From Vreelandella alkaliphila (GTDB lineage Bacteria; Pseudomonadota; Gammaproteobacteria; Pseudomonadales; Halomonadaceae), in the NCBI RefSeq assembly GCF_016107625.1, contig NZ_JABASV010000001.1, positions 372,001 through 436,000 of the forward strand: 64,000 bases of DNA, read 5' to 3'. A program made the position numbers and the translations under genes. Below, piece after piece: positions 54,825-64,000 of this stretch; the stretch's first letter is position 1, and each line of letters starts with the position of its first letter. A model generated the notes under the pieces. It worked only from the letters and a program-made list of their open reading frames with translations. It was not told the origin of the DNA and searched no databases.

Positions 54825-57353
54825 ATGACGTTTTTTCGAACCCTCATCCTGTCACTTTTTTCGCTAATCGTTGCGCTCATTGGCGCCACCGTGTTGGCAG
54901 TGGTGGGCGCCGCTATCTATTTTTCACCTGGCCTGCCTGATGTACGCCAGTTGCAAGATTTCGAGCTACATACACCACTTCGCATCTTCACCAATGATGG
55001 CAAACTCATTGGTGAATTTGGCGAAGAGCGCCGTATGCCCGTCGACTTCGCTGATATTCCAGAGGACATGATCAACGCGCTGATCGCAGCGGAAGATGCC
55101 AGTTACTTTGATCATGCAGGCGTTGATCCTCGTGGTATCGCCAGGGCGGCGGTTGAACTGGTCCAGAGTGGCGGCTCCATTCAGTCTGGCGGCTCGACCA
55201 TTACCATGCAGGTTGCGCGTAACTATATGTTGACGCTCGACCAGACATTCACGCGGAAAATTCGCGAGATTCTGCTTGCCCTGCAAATGGAACAGATTCT
55301 TGATAAAGATGAAATCTTCGAGCTCTACGTCAACAAGATATTTCTCGGCCATCGCGCCTATGGCATCGCAGCCGCATCAGAAACTTATTATGACAAGCCA
55401 TTGGCTGAATTAACGCTGGCTCAAACAGCAATGATTGCGGGACTGCCTAAAGCACCCTCAGCCTTTAACCCACTGGCTAATTCAGAACGCTCGCTTATTC
55501 GCCGCAACTGGATTCTGTTCCGCATGCGCGAGCTAGGACATATTGATAATGATGCTTATCTAGCGGCTGTACAGGAGCCGGTGACAGCCCGTCGGCACTA
55601 CACCCAAACCGAAGTAGACGCGGCTTATGTTTCAGAAATGGCTCGCCAATATGCTATCGAACGATTTGGAGATAAGGCGTATACCGGTGGCTACCGAATT
55701 TACACCACGATTGATAGCGAAATGCAGCCCTATGCCCACCAAGCATTAGCAAATGGCCTGCTAGCTTACGACCTTCGCCATGGCTGGCGCGGTTCAGAAC
55801 AGCAAGATATCGCAGCCAGCTTGGTAGAAGCTCAAGAGCAAACCGCTACTCAAGGGCTTGAAGAGGAACTTTCAGAATCACCGGAAATTCGTCAAACCGC
55901 TCGCCAAGCAGCTGAGCGTAGCCAAACACAAGTTGAGGGTGTCGATGGTGACGTCAGCAACTGGTTGCAAGTATTAGAGCGCACGCCCAACTATGGCCTG
56001 CTTCAGCCAGCGATTGTGGTTAAGAGCAGCGGCCGTGAAATGCAGGTACTTACTCGCGGTGGCGAACTGCAAACAATTGCCTGGAGCGGCCTAAACTGGG
56101 CACGCCCCTATTTGAGCCCACGCAGTCGTGGTGCCGAACCAAGTAGCGCGGATCAAATTGCTGTTCGCGGCGACTTAGTCCGCGTGATTGAAAACGAAGA
56201 CGGATCTCTACGCTTGTCGCAGCGCCCCGACGCCGAAGGCTCTTTGGTTGCCCAAGATCCTCGCACTGGCGCTATTTTGGCCTTACAAGGCGGGTTTGAT
56301 TTTAATGCCAGTAAGTTCAACCGTGCCATCCAGGCTCAGCGTCAATCCGGCTCCATCTTTAAACCGTTCATCTATCTTGCAGCCCTAGAAGACGGCGGCA
56401 TGAACGCAGCAAGCGTGGTCAATGACTCCCCCGTCGTACTAGATGACGGTAGTAATTCATTATGGCGCCCAGTCAATTCAAGCCGTGACTTCCTAGGCCC
56501 GATGCGCTTGCGCCCAGCGCTTGCTCGTTCGCGTAACTTGGTCACCATTCGTGTGCTTCAAACCACTGGGTTAGACCATACTATTCGCTATCTAGAAGGG
56601 TTTGGCTTCTCTCCCGACCGCCTACCACGCGGGCTATCTCTCGCCTTGGGCAGCGCCAGTTTAACGCCCATGGAAATGACCAACGCGTATTCCGTTCTTG
56701 CCAACGGTGGCTTTCAGGTCGCACCATGGTTTATCGAACGCGTCACGCGTAACGATGATGAGGAGCTTGTGGATGAGGCAACGCCTCAGGTTGCTTGCCC
56801 TAGCTGCGCTGAAGGGCAGGAAACAGTTGAAATCGACGGCAAAGAGTACCCAGTGGCTACTCGGGTAGCTGACCCAGCTGCAGTCTATATTCTGCGCGAC
56901 ATGCTGCGTGACGTCATCACGTCTGGCACCGGCCGTGGTGCTCTTAGCCTGAACCGCGACGATATCGTCGGCAAAACGGGTACCACCAATAGCCAGCGTG
57001 ATGCCTGGTTTGCAGGCTTTAACAGCGACTTAGTGACCACAGTATGGGTAGGCAAAGATAGCAACGACTCCATCGCTGAATATGGCTCTAACGCAGCACT
57101 ACCTATCTGGGTTGACTTTATGGGCGATGCACTAGAAGGCACCCCCTCAGCACTCCCCGAACGCCCGGATACTGTTGTTAGCGCACGGGTAGACCCCACC
57201 ACCGGATACCGCTTGGCGGATGGTCAGTCAGGGGGTATTTCTGAGCTCTTCCACCGTGACCATCTTCCCGGCTACCAGCAACGTCGCATTAGTCGTGAAC
57301 TGGAAGAAGCTAGTGGCTCGCAAGGGTCTGGTACCGCAGAGTCCATTTTCTAA
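54825..57353 (+). CDS. mrcA: Penicillin-binding protein 1A
   Basis: Bifunctional peptidoglycan glycosyltransferase/transpeptidase. The start at 54825 (MTFFRTLILSLFSLIVALIG) gives 842 residues with an N-terminal anchor helix; an upstream in-frame ATG at 54753 would add 24 residues before the anchor. The glycosyltransferase domain has AAEDASYFDHAGVDPRG, then GGSTITMQVARN. The PBP1A-type OB insertion region includes an Ala/Glu/Gln-rich stretch near residues 345-375. The transpeptidase has SGSIFKPF (active Ser), SRN and KTGTT. It is divergent from pilM and ends at a shared terminator. Confidence 0.97.
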   Translation: MTFFRTLILSLFSLIVALIGATVLAVVGAAIYFSPGLPDVRQLQDFELHTPLRIFTNDGKLIGEFGEERRMPVDFADIPEDMINALIAAEDASYFDHAGVDPRGIARAAVELVQSGGSIQSGGSTITMQVARNYMLTLDQTFTRKIREILLALQMEQILDKDEIFELYVNKIFLGHRAYGIAAASETYYDKPLAELTLAQTAMIAGLPKAPSAFNPLANSERSLIRRNWILFRMRELGHIDNDAYLAAVQEPVTARRHYTQTEVDAAYVSEMARQYAIERFGDKAYTGGYRIYTTIDSEMQPYAHQALANGLLAYDLRHGWRGSEQQDIAASLVEAQEQTATQGLEEELSESPEIRQTARQAAERSQTQVEGVDGDVSNWLQVLERTPNYGLLQPAIVVKSSGREMQVLTRGGELQTIAWSGLNWARPYLSPRSRGAEPSSADQIAVRGDLVRVIENEDGSLRLSQRPDAEGSLVAQDPRTGAILALQGGFDFNASKFNRAIQAQRQSGSIFKPFIYLAALEDGGMNAASVVNDSPVVLDDGSNSLWRPVNSSRDFLGPMRLRPALARSRNLVTIRVLQTTGLDHTIRYLEGFGFSPDRLPRGLSLALGSASLTPMEMTNAYSVLANGGFQVAPWFIERVTRNDDEELVDEATPQVACPSCAEGQETVEIDGKEYPVATRVADPAAVYILRDMLRDVITSGTGRGALSLNRDDIVGKTGTTNSQRDAWFAGFNSDLVTTVWVGKDSNDSIAEYGSNAALPIWVDFMGDALEGTPSALPERPDTVVSARVDPTTGYRLADGQSGGISELFHRDHLPGYQQRRISRELEEASGSQGSGTAESIF

Positions 57354-57372
57354 GCCGTACCTGCACAAAGCA

Positions 57373-57408
57373 AAAGCCCGGAGACCTAATGGTCTCCGGG
57401 CTTTTTTT
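57373..57408. terminator. Bidirectional terminator between mrcA and the TRAP operon
   Basis: AAAGCCCGGAGACC-TAAT-GGTCTCCGGGCTTT, a 14-bp perfect stem with seven T on the plus side and A on the left, between two convergent genes. Confidence 0.95.
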
Positions 57409-57432
57409 ATGGCGCACATTAACGCCCTACGA

Positions 57433-59445
57433 TTAGCCGCCCATAGGCAGACGTTCTCGCTTGCTGGCAAACCAGTTAGCACCAATCGCGGCAATCATCA
57501 CCACCACGCCAGCCATTTCCGTTAGTAGATTTGGGTAGAAAACCCCGAAAATGGCAGCGCCAATCGCCAAGCGCGGTAACCAAGACATCTTGGTAAACAG
57601 ATAACCTTCAAGCGCGGCAGCAAATGCACACAGCGCCAAAATAGCAATCAGCGCATTCCAAACCACCACGGGCACAGGGCCACCGACAATGATTTCTGGA
57701 TTAAACACCATAAATAGCGGAATTAAATAGAGACCTTTGGCAAATTTCCAAGCTTGGAAGCCAGTCTCCATGGGTTTACTGCCTGCAATTGCTGCCCCCG
57801 CAAAACCGGCCAGGGCGATAGGCGGTGTCACATTGGAATCCTGGGAATACCAGAACACCACTAAGTGAGCAATCAGTAGCGGCACTCCAAATTCAGCGGT
57901 CAACGCTGGTCCCACAAGTACAATCAAGACAATATAGCTCGCGGTAACCGGCAGCCCCATCCCCAAAATCAAGCTTGCCAGCAGCACCATCACCAACGCC
58001 AACACTAGGTTGCCGCCAGAAAAAGCCAGCATCATTGAGGAAAACTTCAATCCTAGCCCTGTCAGGCCCACAACGCCGACAATAATCCCAGCCACGGCAC
58101 AAGCCATAGAAACTGCAACGGCATTCCGCGCACCCAGCTCCAACCCCTGAACCAACTTAACGAGCCCCGCCCACACCACACCTTTGGTGCGGCTCATGGT
58201 TACCGGCTGACCTTGCTTAGGAGCAATAAAGAAGTACCAAAGCGCATAGCGAAGAACCGCCACAGCGATGATGGTGACCACGGCGTAATACCCCACGCGC
58301 ATTGGCGACATACTCATCGCTAGCAGCCACACTAGCACCGCTAGAGGAAGCAGGAAGTGCCAGCCATCTTTCATGACTTGGCGCATTTGCGGCAACTCGC
58401 TTTTCGCCAACCCCTGCATTCCCTGCTTCAATGCAATGATATGGACAAATAGATACACCGTTGCAAAGTACATAATCGCCGGCAGAATGCTGATTTTAAC
58501 GATTTCCAAATAGGGCGTATTGGTATATTCCGCAATTAAAAATGCCCCCGCCCCCATTAAAGGCGGCATAATTTGTCCACCAGTAGAGGCGGCTGCTTCT
58601 ATTCCTCCCGCCTGCTTTGGCTGATAGCCCAGCTTTTTCATCAGCGGAATGGTAAATGCCCCGGTGGTCACCACGTTGGCAATCGCACTACCCGAAATAG
58701 AGCCCATACCGGCTGAAGCCAGCACGGCAGCTTTCGCAGGGCCGCCCCGCTGGCGGCCAGTGGCAGCATAGGCCATATCAATAAAAAACTTGCCAGCGCC
58801 AGTGCTTTCCAAAAAGGCACCAAAGAGTACGAATATAAAGATGTAGGTCGCCGCAACTCCCAAAGGCAAACCAAAGATGCCTTCTTGTCCTAAATAAAGC
58901 TGCCCTGCGACGCGCTCCAAGGTATAGCCACGATGCTCTAAAATGCCGGGCATCCATTCACCTAGCCATGGCAGTTCACCCCTAGGCCCTGCAAATGCGT
59001 AGATAATGGCAAGCAGGCCGATCACCGTCATGCCAAACCCAACGGCTCGACGACTTGCTTCCAACACGGTAACCGTCGCAATACAGGCCACTAAAATATC
59101 GGTGTCACTCCAGAAGCCGGCTCGATTGATAATCTCATCTAAAAAGAGCACCAGATAGCCACCGGTAGTCAAAGCCCCGGCAAAGAAAATCAGATCAATG
59201 CCCCACCCCAGCACTCCACGTTTGCGCGTTGGCCCAAACACAGGAAACATCAAAAATGCCAGCAACATAATCAACGCTAAGTGAATACTGCGCTGATAGA
59301 AAAGCCCAAGGGGCTGGATACCAGCAGAATAGAGCTGGAAGAGTGAGAGCCCCACCGCAACCACGGTGATACACCACAGAACCATGCGGGGCTGCATCGC
59401 ATTCGCGCCGGGCATCACAACCGGCGGTGGAGTGGATTCGTTCAT
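57433..59445 (-). CDS. TRAP transporter fused permease (TAXI type)
   Basis: Membrane subunit of a sodium-dependent tripartite transporter; DctQ-like and DctM-like parts are fused in one 670-residue polytopic protein. The DctM segment shows GAFLESTGAGKFFIDMAYAA, GMGSISGSAIANVVTTGAFT, LILGMGLPVTASYIVLIVLV and SNVTPPIALAGFAGAAIAGS, the hallmark motifs of the TRAP-T 4TM/12TM fused family. It is last of a three-gene set with a DUF1850 protein and a TAXI binding protein. The substrate is not shown by sequence; such systems often take organic acids or amino acids. Confidence 0.95.
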   Translation of the reverse strand: MNESTPPPVVMPGANAMQPRMVLWCITVVAVGLSLFQLYSAGIQPLGLFYQRSIHLALIMLLAFLMFPVFGPTRKRGVLGWGIDLIFFAGALTTGGYLVLFLDEIINRAGFWSDTDILVACIATVTVLEASRRAVGFGMTVIGLLAIIYAFAGPRGELPWLGEWMPGILEHRGYTLERVAGQLYLGQEGIFGLPLGVAATYIFIFVLFGAFLESTGAGKFFIDMAYAATGRQRGGPAKAAVLASAGMGSISGSAIANVVTTGAFTIPLMKKLGYQPKQAGGIEAAASTGGQIMPPLMGAGAFLIAEYTNTPYLEIVKISILPAIMYFATVYLFVHIIALKQGMQGLAKSELPQMRQVMKDGWHFLLPLAVLVWLLAMSMSPMRVGYYAVVTIIAVAVLRYALWYFFIAPKQGQPVTMSRTKGVVWAGLVKLVQGLELGARNAVAVSMACAVAGIIVGVVGLTGLGLKFSSMMLAFSGGNLVLALVMVLLASLILGMGLPVTASYIVLIVLVGPALTAEFGVPLLIAHLVVFWYSQDSNVTPPIALAGFAGAAIAGSKPMETGFQAWKFAKGLYLIPLFMVFNPEIIVGGPVPVVVWNALIAILALCAFAAALEGYLFTKMSWLPRLAIGAAIFGVFYPNLLTEMAGVVVMIAAIGANWFASKRERLPMGG

Positions 59446-59478
59446 GAACGTCCTCGGAAGCGTTAACTACTATCGTTT

Positions 59479-59991
59479 TTATTCACGCGGAGCGGTGCTA
59501 GGTGATAATAATTGGATAATCACACGTTGCCCGGCTGCGTACTTACTTAAACTCACCGGTGAATGCTCACCATTCGGCCACACCACTTGGTGATTGACGG
59601 CAGAAGAACCGACTCTTAATGCATAACGGTTATTTGCTACGGGCTCATCAATAGCATTAATCCAATAACCGCCCTCACCATCTGAGACTTGTTCTCCACG
59701 GCCAAAGATATGACCAAGCCCTGCGGCAAAGTCTGGTTGATGACTACGCTCAAGTTGCATAACGCCTGCCGCATTGCGATAGCAATCCAGTACCGTAAAG
59801 TGCTCAACAGAGTGTTGCCACTGGATACACCAGCGCCCTTCTGAAGGCACCAGCGCATCCACTAAAACATCGCCTTGTTCAGTCACCACAGCTAAACGCA
59901 TAGACGCATTCACCGAAGCGGGGGAAGCCCCCACTTCGGTGAGCGGTAGACATGCAAAAAGTAGCGCCATCAGTCGTTGTTGCCACTGCAT
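59479..59991 (-). CDS. DUF1850 domain protein, TRAP-associated
   Basis: 170 residues with an N-terminal signal-like hydrophobic segment (RLMALLFACLPLTEVGA), followed by a DUF1850-like domain. It has a W-x-HSVE motif (WQHSVEHFTVLDCYRN) and an F-AAGLGH segment near the middle. The function of this family is not established, but it recurs between TAXI binding proteins and fused permeases. It lies 33 nt before the permease and 44 nt after the binding protein on the same strand, so it is probably an exported accessory factor. Two Cys residues (in RWCIQW and VLDCYR) could form a disulfide. Confidence 0.8.
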   Translation of the reverse strand: MQWQQRLMALLFACLPLTEVGASPASVNASMRLAVVTEQGDVLVDALVPSEGRWCIQWQHSVEHFTVLDCYRNAAGVMQLERSHQPDFAAGLGHIFGRGEQVSDGEGGYWINAIDEPVANNRYALRVGSSAVNHQVVWPNGEHSPVSLSKYAAGQRVIIQLLSPSTAPRE

Positions 59992-60035
59992 GGCAATATC
60001 CTTATGGCAATGTCTATGGCAAGACCCTTTAACCG

Positions 60036-60995
60036 TTAAGGGCGCAGACGATCAGGAATATCCGCTCCTACTTCTTCAAAGTAGCGAATCGCCCCCGGGT
60101 GCAACGGCACAGGCGTAGAGTTCATGGTGAACTCAATGGTGGTGTCGTTGGCGGCAGGGTGAACAGCAATTAACTCATCGGTGTTTTCAAACAGTAGCTG
60201 AGTCAGCTGGTAAGCGAGCTCTTCGTCCATATCAGAATTCACCACCAAGACGTTAGGAACACCGATAGTCTGAACGGACTCGTCCATACCGTCATACATA
60301 CCCGCTGCCAGCTCGTAGGGCGCAAACACTGCCTCCGCTTCCTGTGCATTGGCAACTTCTTCATCGGAGAGGCCAATTAAGCGGATATCACGGGTAGCGG
60401 CAAGGTTAAGAATAGAACTGGTGGGGGGCCCAACGCTCCAGAAACCGGCGTCGATATCACCATCACGAATGGCATCTGCGGTTTCGTTAAAATTGAGTCG
60501 CTGGGGGGTAAAATCTTCATAACTAATGCCGTTGGCTTCCAAAACGGCGCGTGCATTTAGCTCGGTGCCACTGCCTGGTGCACCCACGGAAACACGCTTC
60601 CCAGCCAGGTCAGCGATGGTCTCGATATCCGACTCAGCCAGCGTTACCAACTGCACCGCATTCGGGTAAACAGAGGCCAGAGCACGGGTATTTTCAATCT
60701 GACGGCCGTCAAAGTCGCCGCTGCCGTTATAAGCCTGATAAACCGTGTCGGCCAGCGCTAATGCCAAATCGGCGTCGCCACGCATAATCAGCCCCATATT
60801 TTCAACTGAGGCACCAGTAACCTCAGCAGTCGCCTGAGCGCCTTCAATATGGTTATTAATCATTTCAGCGAAGCCACCGCCGATCGGATAATAAACCCCG
60901 CCGGTACCGCCGGTCGCGATTGAAAGCTGTTGCGCACTGGCTGGAAGTGCAACAGCCAACATGGATGCTGCCACTGTATATTTTAGAGTTCGCAT
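60036..60995 (-). CDS. TAXI family TRAP substrate-binding protein
   Basis: Periplasmic binding protein that delivers substrate to the fused permease. The start at 60995 (MRTLKYTVAASMLAVALPAS), with GGAGGAA about 8 nt upstream, gives 319 residues with a Sec signal peptide cleaved after about ASAQ. The TAXI signature LSIATGGTGGVYYPIGGGFA opens the mature protein, then SVENMGLIMRGDADLALALA and KRVSVGAPGSGTELNARAVL. A longer in-frame N-terminus to 61088 is unlikely. It is first in the transporter set and divergent from the GntR regulator. Confidence 0.94.
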   Translation of the reverse strand: MRTLKYTVAASMLAVALPASAQQLSIATGGTGGVYYPIGGGFAEMINNHIEGAQATAEVTGASVENMGLIMRGDADLALALADTVYQAYNGSGDFDGRQIENTRALASVYPNAVQLVTLAESDIETIADLAGKRVSVGAPGSGTELNARAVLEANGISYEDFTPQRLNFNETADAIRDGDIDAGFWSVGPPTSSILNLAATRDIRLIGLSDEEVANAQEAEAVFAPYELAAGMYDGMDESVQTIGVPNVLVVNSDMDEELAYQLTQLLFENTDELIAVHPAANDTTIEFTMNSTPVPLHPGAIRYFEEVGADIPDRLRP

Positions 60996-61257
60996 AAGCG
61001 GTTCCTCCGTCCTGTTTGGACTTATAAGTATGGTTGACGATAAGGAGGTGTGAAGTCCCAGCCTCTGGTTACCGTAAACGGCAAGCAAACGCGGTGCAAT
61101 GACGTTAGCACGGCTTTAGCGTGAGATGCTAATGCAACGCTATTCGCCGATAACCCACGTATAAATGTCGTTACCTGTGCTAAATGTCTAAAATTTATTG
61201 ATAATAGCGATTAGTTAATGCAGATCGCCACGCCTAACGTTGGCCTAAGGAGATATC

Positions 61258-61947
61258 ATGGAGCACGATGCGCCGCGCCCGAACCTAGCCATCAGTGCCT
61301 ATCGCGCCCTGAAGCACGACATCATTCGCGGCCGTTATGCGCCTGAAGAGAAGCTTTTAATGAGCCGCCTCAAGGAGTATTACGGCGCCAGTACCGGTCC
61401 TCTACGCGAAGCGCTTTCCCAATTAGTTGCCGACCGCTTGGTGATTGCGATTAGCCAACGTGGCTATCGCGTTGCCCCCATGTCGCTGGCCGAGCTGAAC
61501 GATATTTACGACGCACGCGCTCAGTTAGAGGGCCTGATTTTGCGCCTGGCCATTGAGCGCGGCGACGACGACTGGGAAGCCAACGTACTCGCCACCGCTC
61601 ATCGGCTAGCTAAAGTGACCGAGGTAAGCTCCCCCGATGAGCTGCTTGATGGCTGGGATTTGCGCCATAAGGCATTTCATACCGCCATTGCTAGCGGCTG
61701 CAACTCGCCACACCTGTTGCAGATGCGCGACACGCTGTTTGATCAGGTAGAACGCTACCGCCACCTGTGGCTGCAGGAAACGGTGATGTCCCCCCAGGCA
61801 CTTGAAATCAAAAGACAAGAGCATGCCGCCTTGGTAGACGTCATCCTGGCTCGTGATACAGAGCAAGCGGCCAACCTCATGCGTGATCACTTAATGACGC
61901 CTGTCCCGATTATTACCCGTGTTCTCAAGGAACGTGGGATCAATTAA
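61258..61947 (+). CDS. GntR family regulator, FadR/FCD type
   Basis: DNA-binding repressor or activator that senses a small carboxylate. The 229-residue protein has a winged helix-turn-helix (about 10-75: AYRALKHDIIRGRYAPEEKL, GASTGPLREALSQLVADRLV) and an all-helical FCD ligand domain (about 85-215) with metal-binding histidines in DLRHKAFHTAI and MRDHL. AAGGAG lies 6 nt before the ATG. It is divergent from the TAXI transporter and 83 nt upstream of gcdH, so it may control both. Glutarate, glutaryl-CoA or a related acid is the likely ligand by context only. Confidence 0.9.
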   Translation: MEHDAPRPNLAISAYRALKHDIIRGRYAPEEKLLMSRLKEYYGASTGPLREALSQLVADRLVIAISQRGYRVAPMSLAELNDIYDARAQLEGLILRLAIERGDDDWEANVLATAHRLAKVTEVSSPDELLDGWDLRHKAFHTAIASGCNSPHLLQMRDTLFDQVERYRHLWLQETVMSPQALEIKRQEHAALVDVILARDTEQAANLMRDHLMTPVPIITRVLKERGIN

Positions 61948-61957
61948 ATTCTTTATT

Positions 61958-61977
61958 TTAAAATGTAGATATTTTAA
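61958..61977. promoter_or_regulatory. AT-rich palindrome upstream of gcdH
   Basis: TTAAAAT-GTAGAT-ATTTTAA, a 7-bp perfect inverted repeat 53 nt before the gcdH start. A second weaker dyad (GATAC-N8-GTATC) follows near 61986-62003. Either could be an operator for the neighbouring GntR protein or part of the promoter. Confidence 0.4.
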
Positions 61978-62030
61978 TAAAACGACGATACATTGGATCG
62001 TATCAAAATGACTATGTAGGAGTTCACGCC

Positions 62031-63209
62031 ATGACCCGTTTCAACTGGGACGACCCGCTGCTGCTCGAACACCAACTCACCGATGAAGAGCGCCAAATTC
62101 GTGATGCCGCTCACGACTACTGCCAGGAAAACCTGCAGCCACGTGTGCTGAGTGCTTTTCGTGAAGAGCGCTTCGATCGTGAGATCATGAACGAGATGGG
62201 TGAGCTTGGCCTGCTGGGTGCAACTGTCGCCCCTGAATATGGCGGCTCAGGCGTGAACCATGTGGCCTACGGACTCATTGCCCGCGAAGTAGAGCGCGTT
62301 GATTCAGGCTACCGCTCAGCCATGAGCGTGCAGTCATCACTGGTGATGTATCCGATTGAAGCCTATGGCTCTGAAGAGCAGAAGCATAAATATTTACCTA
62401 AGCTCGCCAGCGGAGAAATGGTCGGCTGTTTTGGTTTAACCGAACCTGACCATGGCTCAGACCCTGGTTCAATGATCACTCGGGCAGAAAAAGTTGACGG
62501 TGGCTACCGCTTAACCGGTGCCAAAATGTGGATTACCAACAGCCCGATTGCCGATATTGCGGTGGTTTGGGCAAAGTCCGCCGCCCACGACAATCAAATC
62601 AAAGGCTTTATTGTTGAGCGCGGTACCGAAGGCTTCAGCACACCCAAAATTGAAGGCAAGGTGTCGCTTCGCGCTTCCATCACCGGTGAAATCGTACTGG
62701 ACAATGCCTTTGTCCCTGAAGAAAACCTATTGCCTAACGTTAGCGGTTTAAAAGGTCCCTTCGGTTGCTTGAATAAAGCTCGTTATGGCATTGCCTGGGG
62801 CGTTATGGGCACCGCTGAGTTCTGTTGGCATGCCGCACGCCAATACACCTTAGACCGCAAACAGTTTGGCCGCCCACTGGCTGCAAATCAGTTGATCCAG
62901 AAGAAACTCGCAGATATGCAAACCGAGATCACCCTGGGCTTACAGGCAGCGCTACAGGTAGGTCGCCTAATGGATAGCGGCAATTGGGCACCGGAAATGG
63001 TCTCACTAATCAAACGCAATAACTGCGGTAAAGCGCTGGATATCGCTCGCCAGTCTCGCGACATGCACGGCGGCAACGGTGTTTCCGATGAGTACGGTGT
63101 TATTCGCCATATGGTGAACTTGGAATCGGTAAACACCTACGAAGGCACTCACGATGTACACGCCTTAATCTTGGGTCGTGCCCAGACCGGTATTCAGGCA
63201 TTTTTCTAA
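62031..63209 (+). CDS. gcdH: Glutaryl-CoA dehydrogenase
   Basis: FAD enzyme that oxidises and decarboxylates glutaryl-CoA to crotonyl-CoA in lysine/tryptophan and glutarate breakdown. The 392-residue acyl-CoA dehydrogenase has the GcdH-type N-terminus ([20 protein letters not shown]), [35 protein letters not shown], and the catalytic Glu in [16 protein letters not shown]. The Arg that binds the glutaryl carboxylate lies in the SGYRSA region, by family knowledge. AGGAG lies 8 nt before the ATG. The CoA-transferase gene follows after 22 nt. Confidence 0.95.
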   Translation: MTRFNWDDPLLLEHQLTDEERQIRDAAHDYCQENLQPRVLSAFREERFDREIMNEMGELGLLGATVAPEYGGSGVNHVAYGLIAREVERVDSGYRSAMSVQSSLVMYPIEAYGSEEQKHKYLPKLASGEMVGCFGLTEPDHGSDPGSMITRAEKVDGGYRLTGAKMWITNSPIADIAVVWAKSAAHDNQIKGFIVERGTEGFSTPKIEGKVSLRASITGEIVLDNAFVPEENLLPNVSGLKGPFGCLNKARYGIAWGVMGTAEFCWHAARQYTLDRKQFGRPLAANQLIQKKLADMQTEITLGLQAALQVGRLMDSGNWAPEMVSLIKRNNCGKALDIARQSRDMHGGNGVSDEYGVIRHMVNLESVNTYEGTHDVHALILGRAQTGIQAFF

Positions 63210-63231
63210 ATAGCGACAAGTGAGGCACCTA

Positions 63232-64000
63232 ATGAGCACAGCAGCCAAGCCACTAGCAGGCATCAAAGTACTCGATATTTCACGTGTACTGGCTGGCCCG
63301 TGGTGCGGGCAAATGCTCGCAGACATGGGGGCTGATGTGATCAAGGTAGAGCGCCCCGTCAGCGGCGATGATACTCGCCACTGGGGCCCTCCATGGCTCT
63401 CTGGCAGTTCAGAGTCGGCCTACTACCTCTGCGCCAACCGAGGCAAGCGCTCGGTCACCGTCGATATGGCCAAGCCTGAAGGCCAGGCATTGATTAAGCA
63501 GCTCGTCGCCACCTCCGATGTGTTGCTTGAAAACTTCAAAGTGGGCGGTTTGAAAAAGTACGGCCTGGACTATGAGAGCCTGAAGACACTGAATCCTCGG
63601 CTTATCTACTGTTCAATCACCGGCTTTGGCCAAGAAAGCCCTTACGCACACCGCGCCGGTTACGACTTCATGATTCAGGCAATGGGCGGCATTATGAGCC
63701 TAACCGGCAAGCCTGATCATGAGCCCGGCGGTGGCCCCGTCAAAATCGGCGTTGCCTTTACCGATATTTTCACCGGCCTGTATGCCGCCAATGCCGTGCT
63801 GGCAGCGCTTTACCAGCGCCGCGATAGCAACGTTGGATGTCATATTGATATGGCATTGATGGACGTTCAGGTGGGCGTACTGGCGAACCAGGCGCTCAAC
63901 TACTTAACCTCCGGTCAAGTACCTCAGCGGCTGGGGAATGCACATCCCAATATCGTTCCATACCAAGCGTTTGCCACTGCTGATGGCCATATGATTGTTG
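63232..64000 (+). CDS. Family III CoA-transferase, CaiB/BaiF type (3' part beyond window)
   Basis: Transfers CoA between acids. About 256 codons are visible from ATG 63232. It has the N-terminal PLAGIKVLDISRVLAGPWCG, ADMGADVIKVERPVSGDDTR, ANRGKRSVTVDMAKPEG, and CHIDMALMDVQVG, where the last Asp is at the expected position of the catalytic residue. Directly after gcdH it is most likely the succinyl-CoA:glutarate CoA-transferase that makes glutaryl-CoA. Substrate is inferred from context, and the C-terminus is not seen. Confidence 0.9.
   Translation, partial: MSTAAKPLAGIKVLDISRVLAGPWCGQMLADMGADVIKVERPVSGDDTRHWGPPWLSGSSESAYYLCANRGKRSVTVDMAKPEGQALIKQLVATSDVLLENFKVGGLKKYGLDYESLKTLNPRLIYCSITGFGQESPYAHRAGYDFMIQAMGGIMSLTGKPDHEPGGGPVKIGVAFTDIFTGLYAANAVLAALYQRRDSNVGCHIDMALMDVQVGVLANQALNYLTSGQVPQRLGNAHPNIVPYQAFATADGHMIV

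Overview
The window reads as a contiguous piece of a gammaproteobacterial chromosome, most likely a member of the Halomonadaceae (Halomonas/Vreelandella-like). This is an inference from protein sequences and gene order: ligA-zipA-smc, a ccmABCDEFGHI operon, oadGAB, recA-recX-alaS-lysC-csrA followed by tRNA-Ser(GCT) and tRNA-Arg(ACG), pyrG-kdsA-eno, gltBD, and pilMNOPQ-aroKB. There is no rRNA, intact insertion sequence, prophage or CRISPR array. Most of it is housekeeping core genome with tightly packed, often ATGA-overlapping genes.

Layout. 1-7829 (minus): DNA ligase (cut by the left edge), ZipA with a very long linker, and Smc, with an unusually long AT-rich gap between smc and zipA. 7863-15017 (minus): complete system I cytochrome c maturation operon, ccmA to ccmI. 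15159-16330 (plus): a small UmuD/LexA-type S24 protein behind two SOS-box-like sites, then a YigZ/IMPACT family protein. 16448-19948 (minus): sodium-pumping oxaloacetate decarboxylase oadG-oadA-oadB. 20076-21074 (plus): dusC. 21228-26177 (minus): three identical tRNA-Arg genes in a 144-bp tandem repeat, tRNA-Ser, csrA, lysC, alaS. 26347-33924 (minus): recX, a five-gene sugar-nucleotide/glycosyltransferase cassette, a decayed 5' fragment of recX, recA with an SOS box, and pncC (cinA C-terminal type). 34112-37158 (plus): mutS and fdxA. 37603-47553 (minus): eno, kdsA, pyrG, gltD, gltB. 48114-54631 (minus): aroB, aroK and the type IV pilus set pilQPONM. 54825-57353 (plus): penicillin-binding protein 1A. 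57433-60995 (minus): a TAXI-type TRAP transporter (fused permease, DUF1850 protein, binding protein). 61258-64000 (plus): GntR/FCD regulator, glutaryl-CoA dehydrogenase, and a family III CoA-transferase cut by the right edge.

The two most notable places are both tied to the SOS response. First, the S24 protein at 15278-15676 keeps the LexA/UmuD peptidase fold signature but has Arg (codon AGA) where the catalytic Ser should be. It has no DNA-binding domain and no umuC partner, yet is preceded by a perfect CTG-N10-CAG box and a near-perfect second one. Second, the usual recA-recX pair is split by the sugar cassette, and a degenerate copy of the first part of recX is still next to recA. The cassette is therefore flanked by a partial direct repeat, which looks like the scar of its arrival. 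Other points are short tandem repeats of period 13 or 15 in three intergenic regions and a ZipA roughly twice the usual length.

How the genes work together: much of the window supports DNA integrity (ligA, smc, recA, recX, mutS, the S24 protein), cell envelope and division (zipA, mrcA, kdsA, sugar cassette, pili), respiration (ccm, oad, fdxA) and nitrogen/amino-acid metabolism (gltBD, lysC, aroKB). The right end looks like a glutarate/glutaryl-CoA catabolic locus next to a carboxylate-type transporter.
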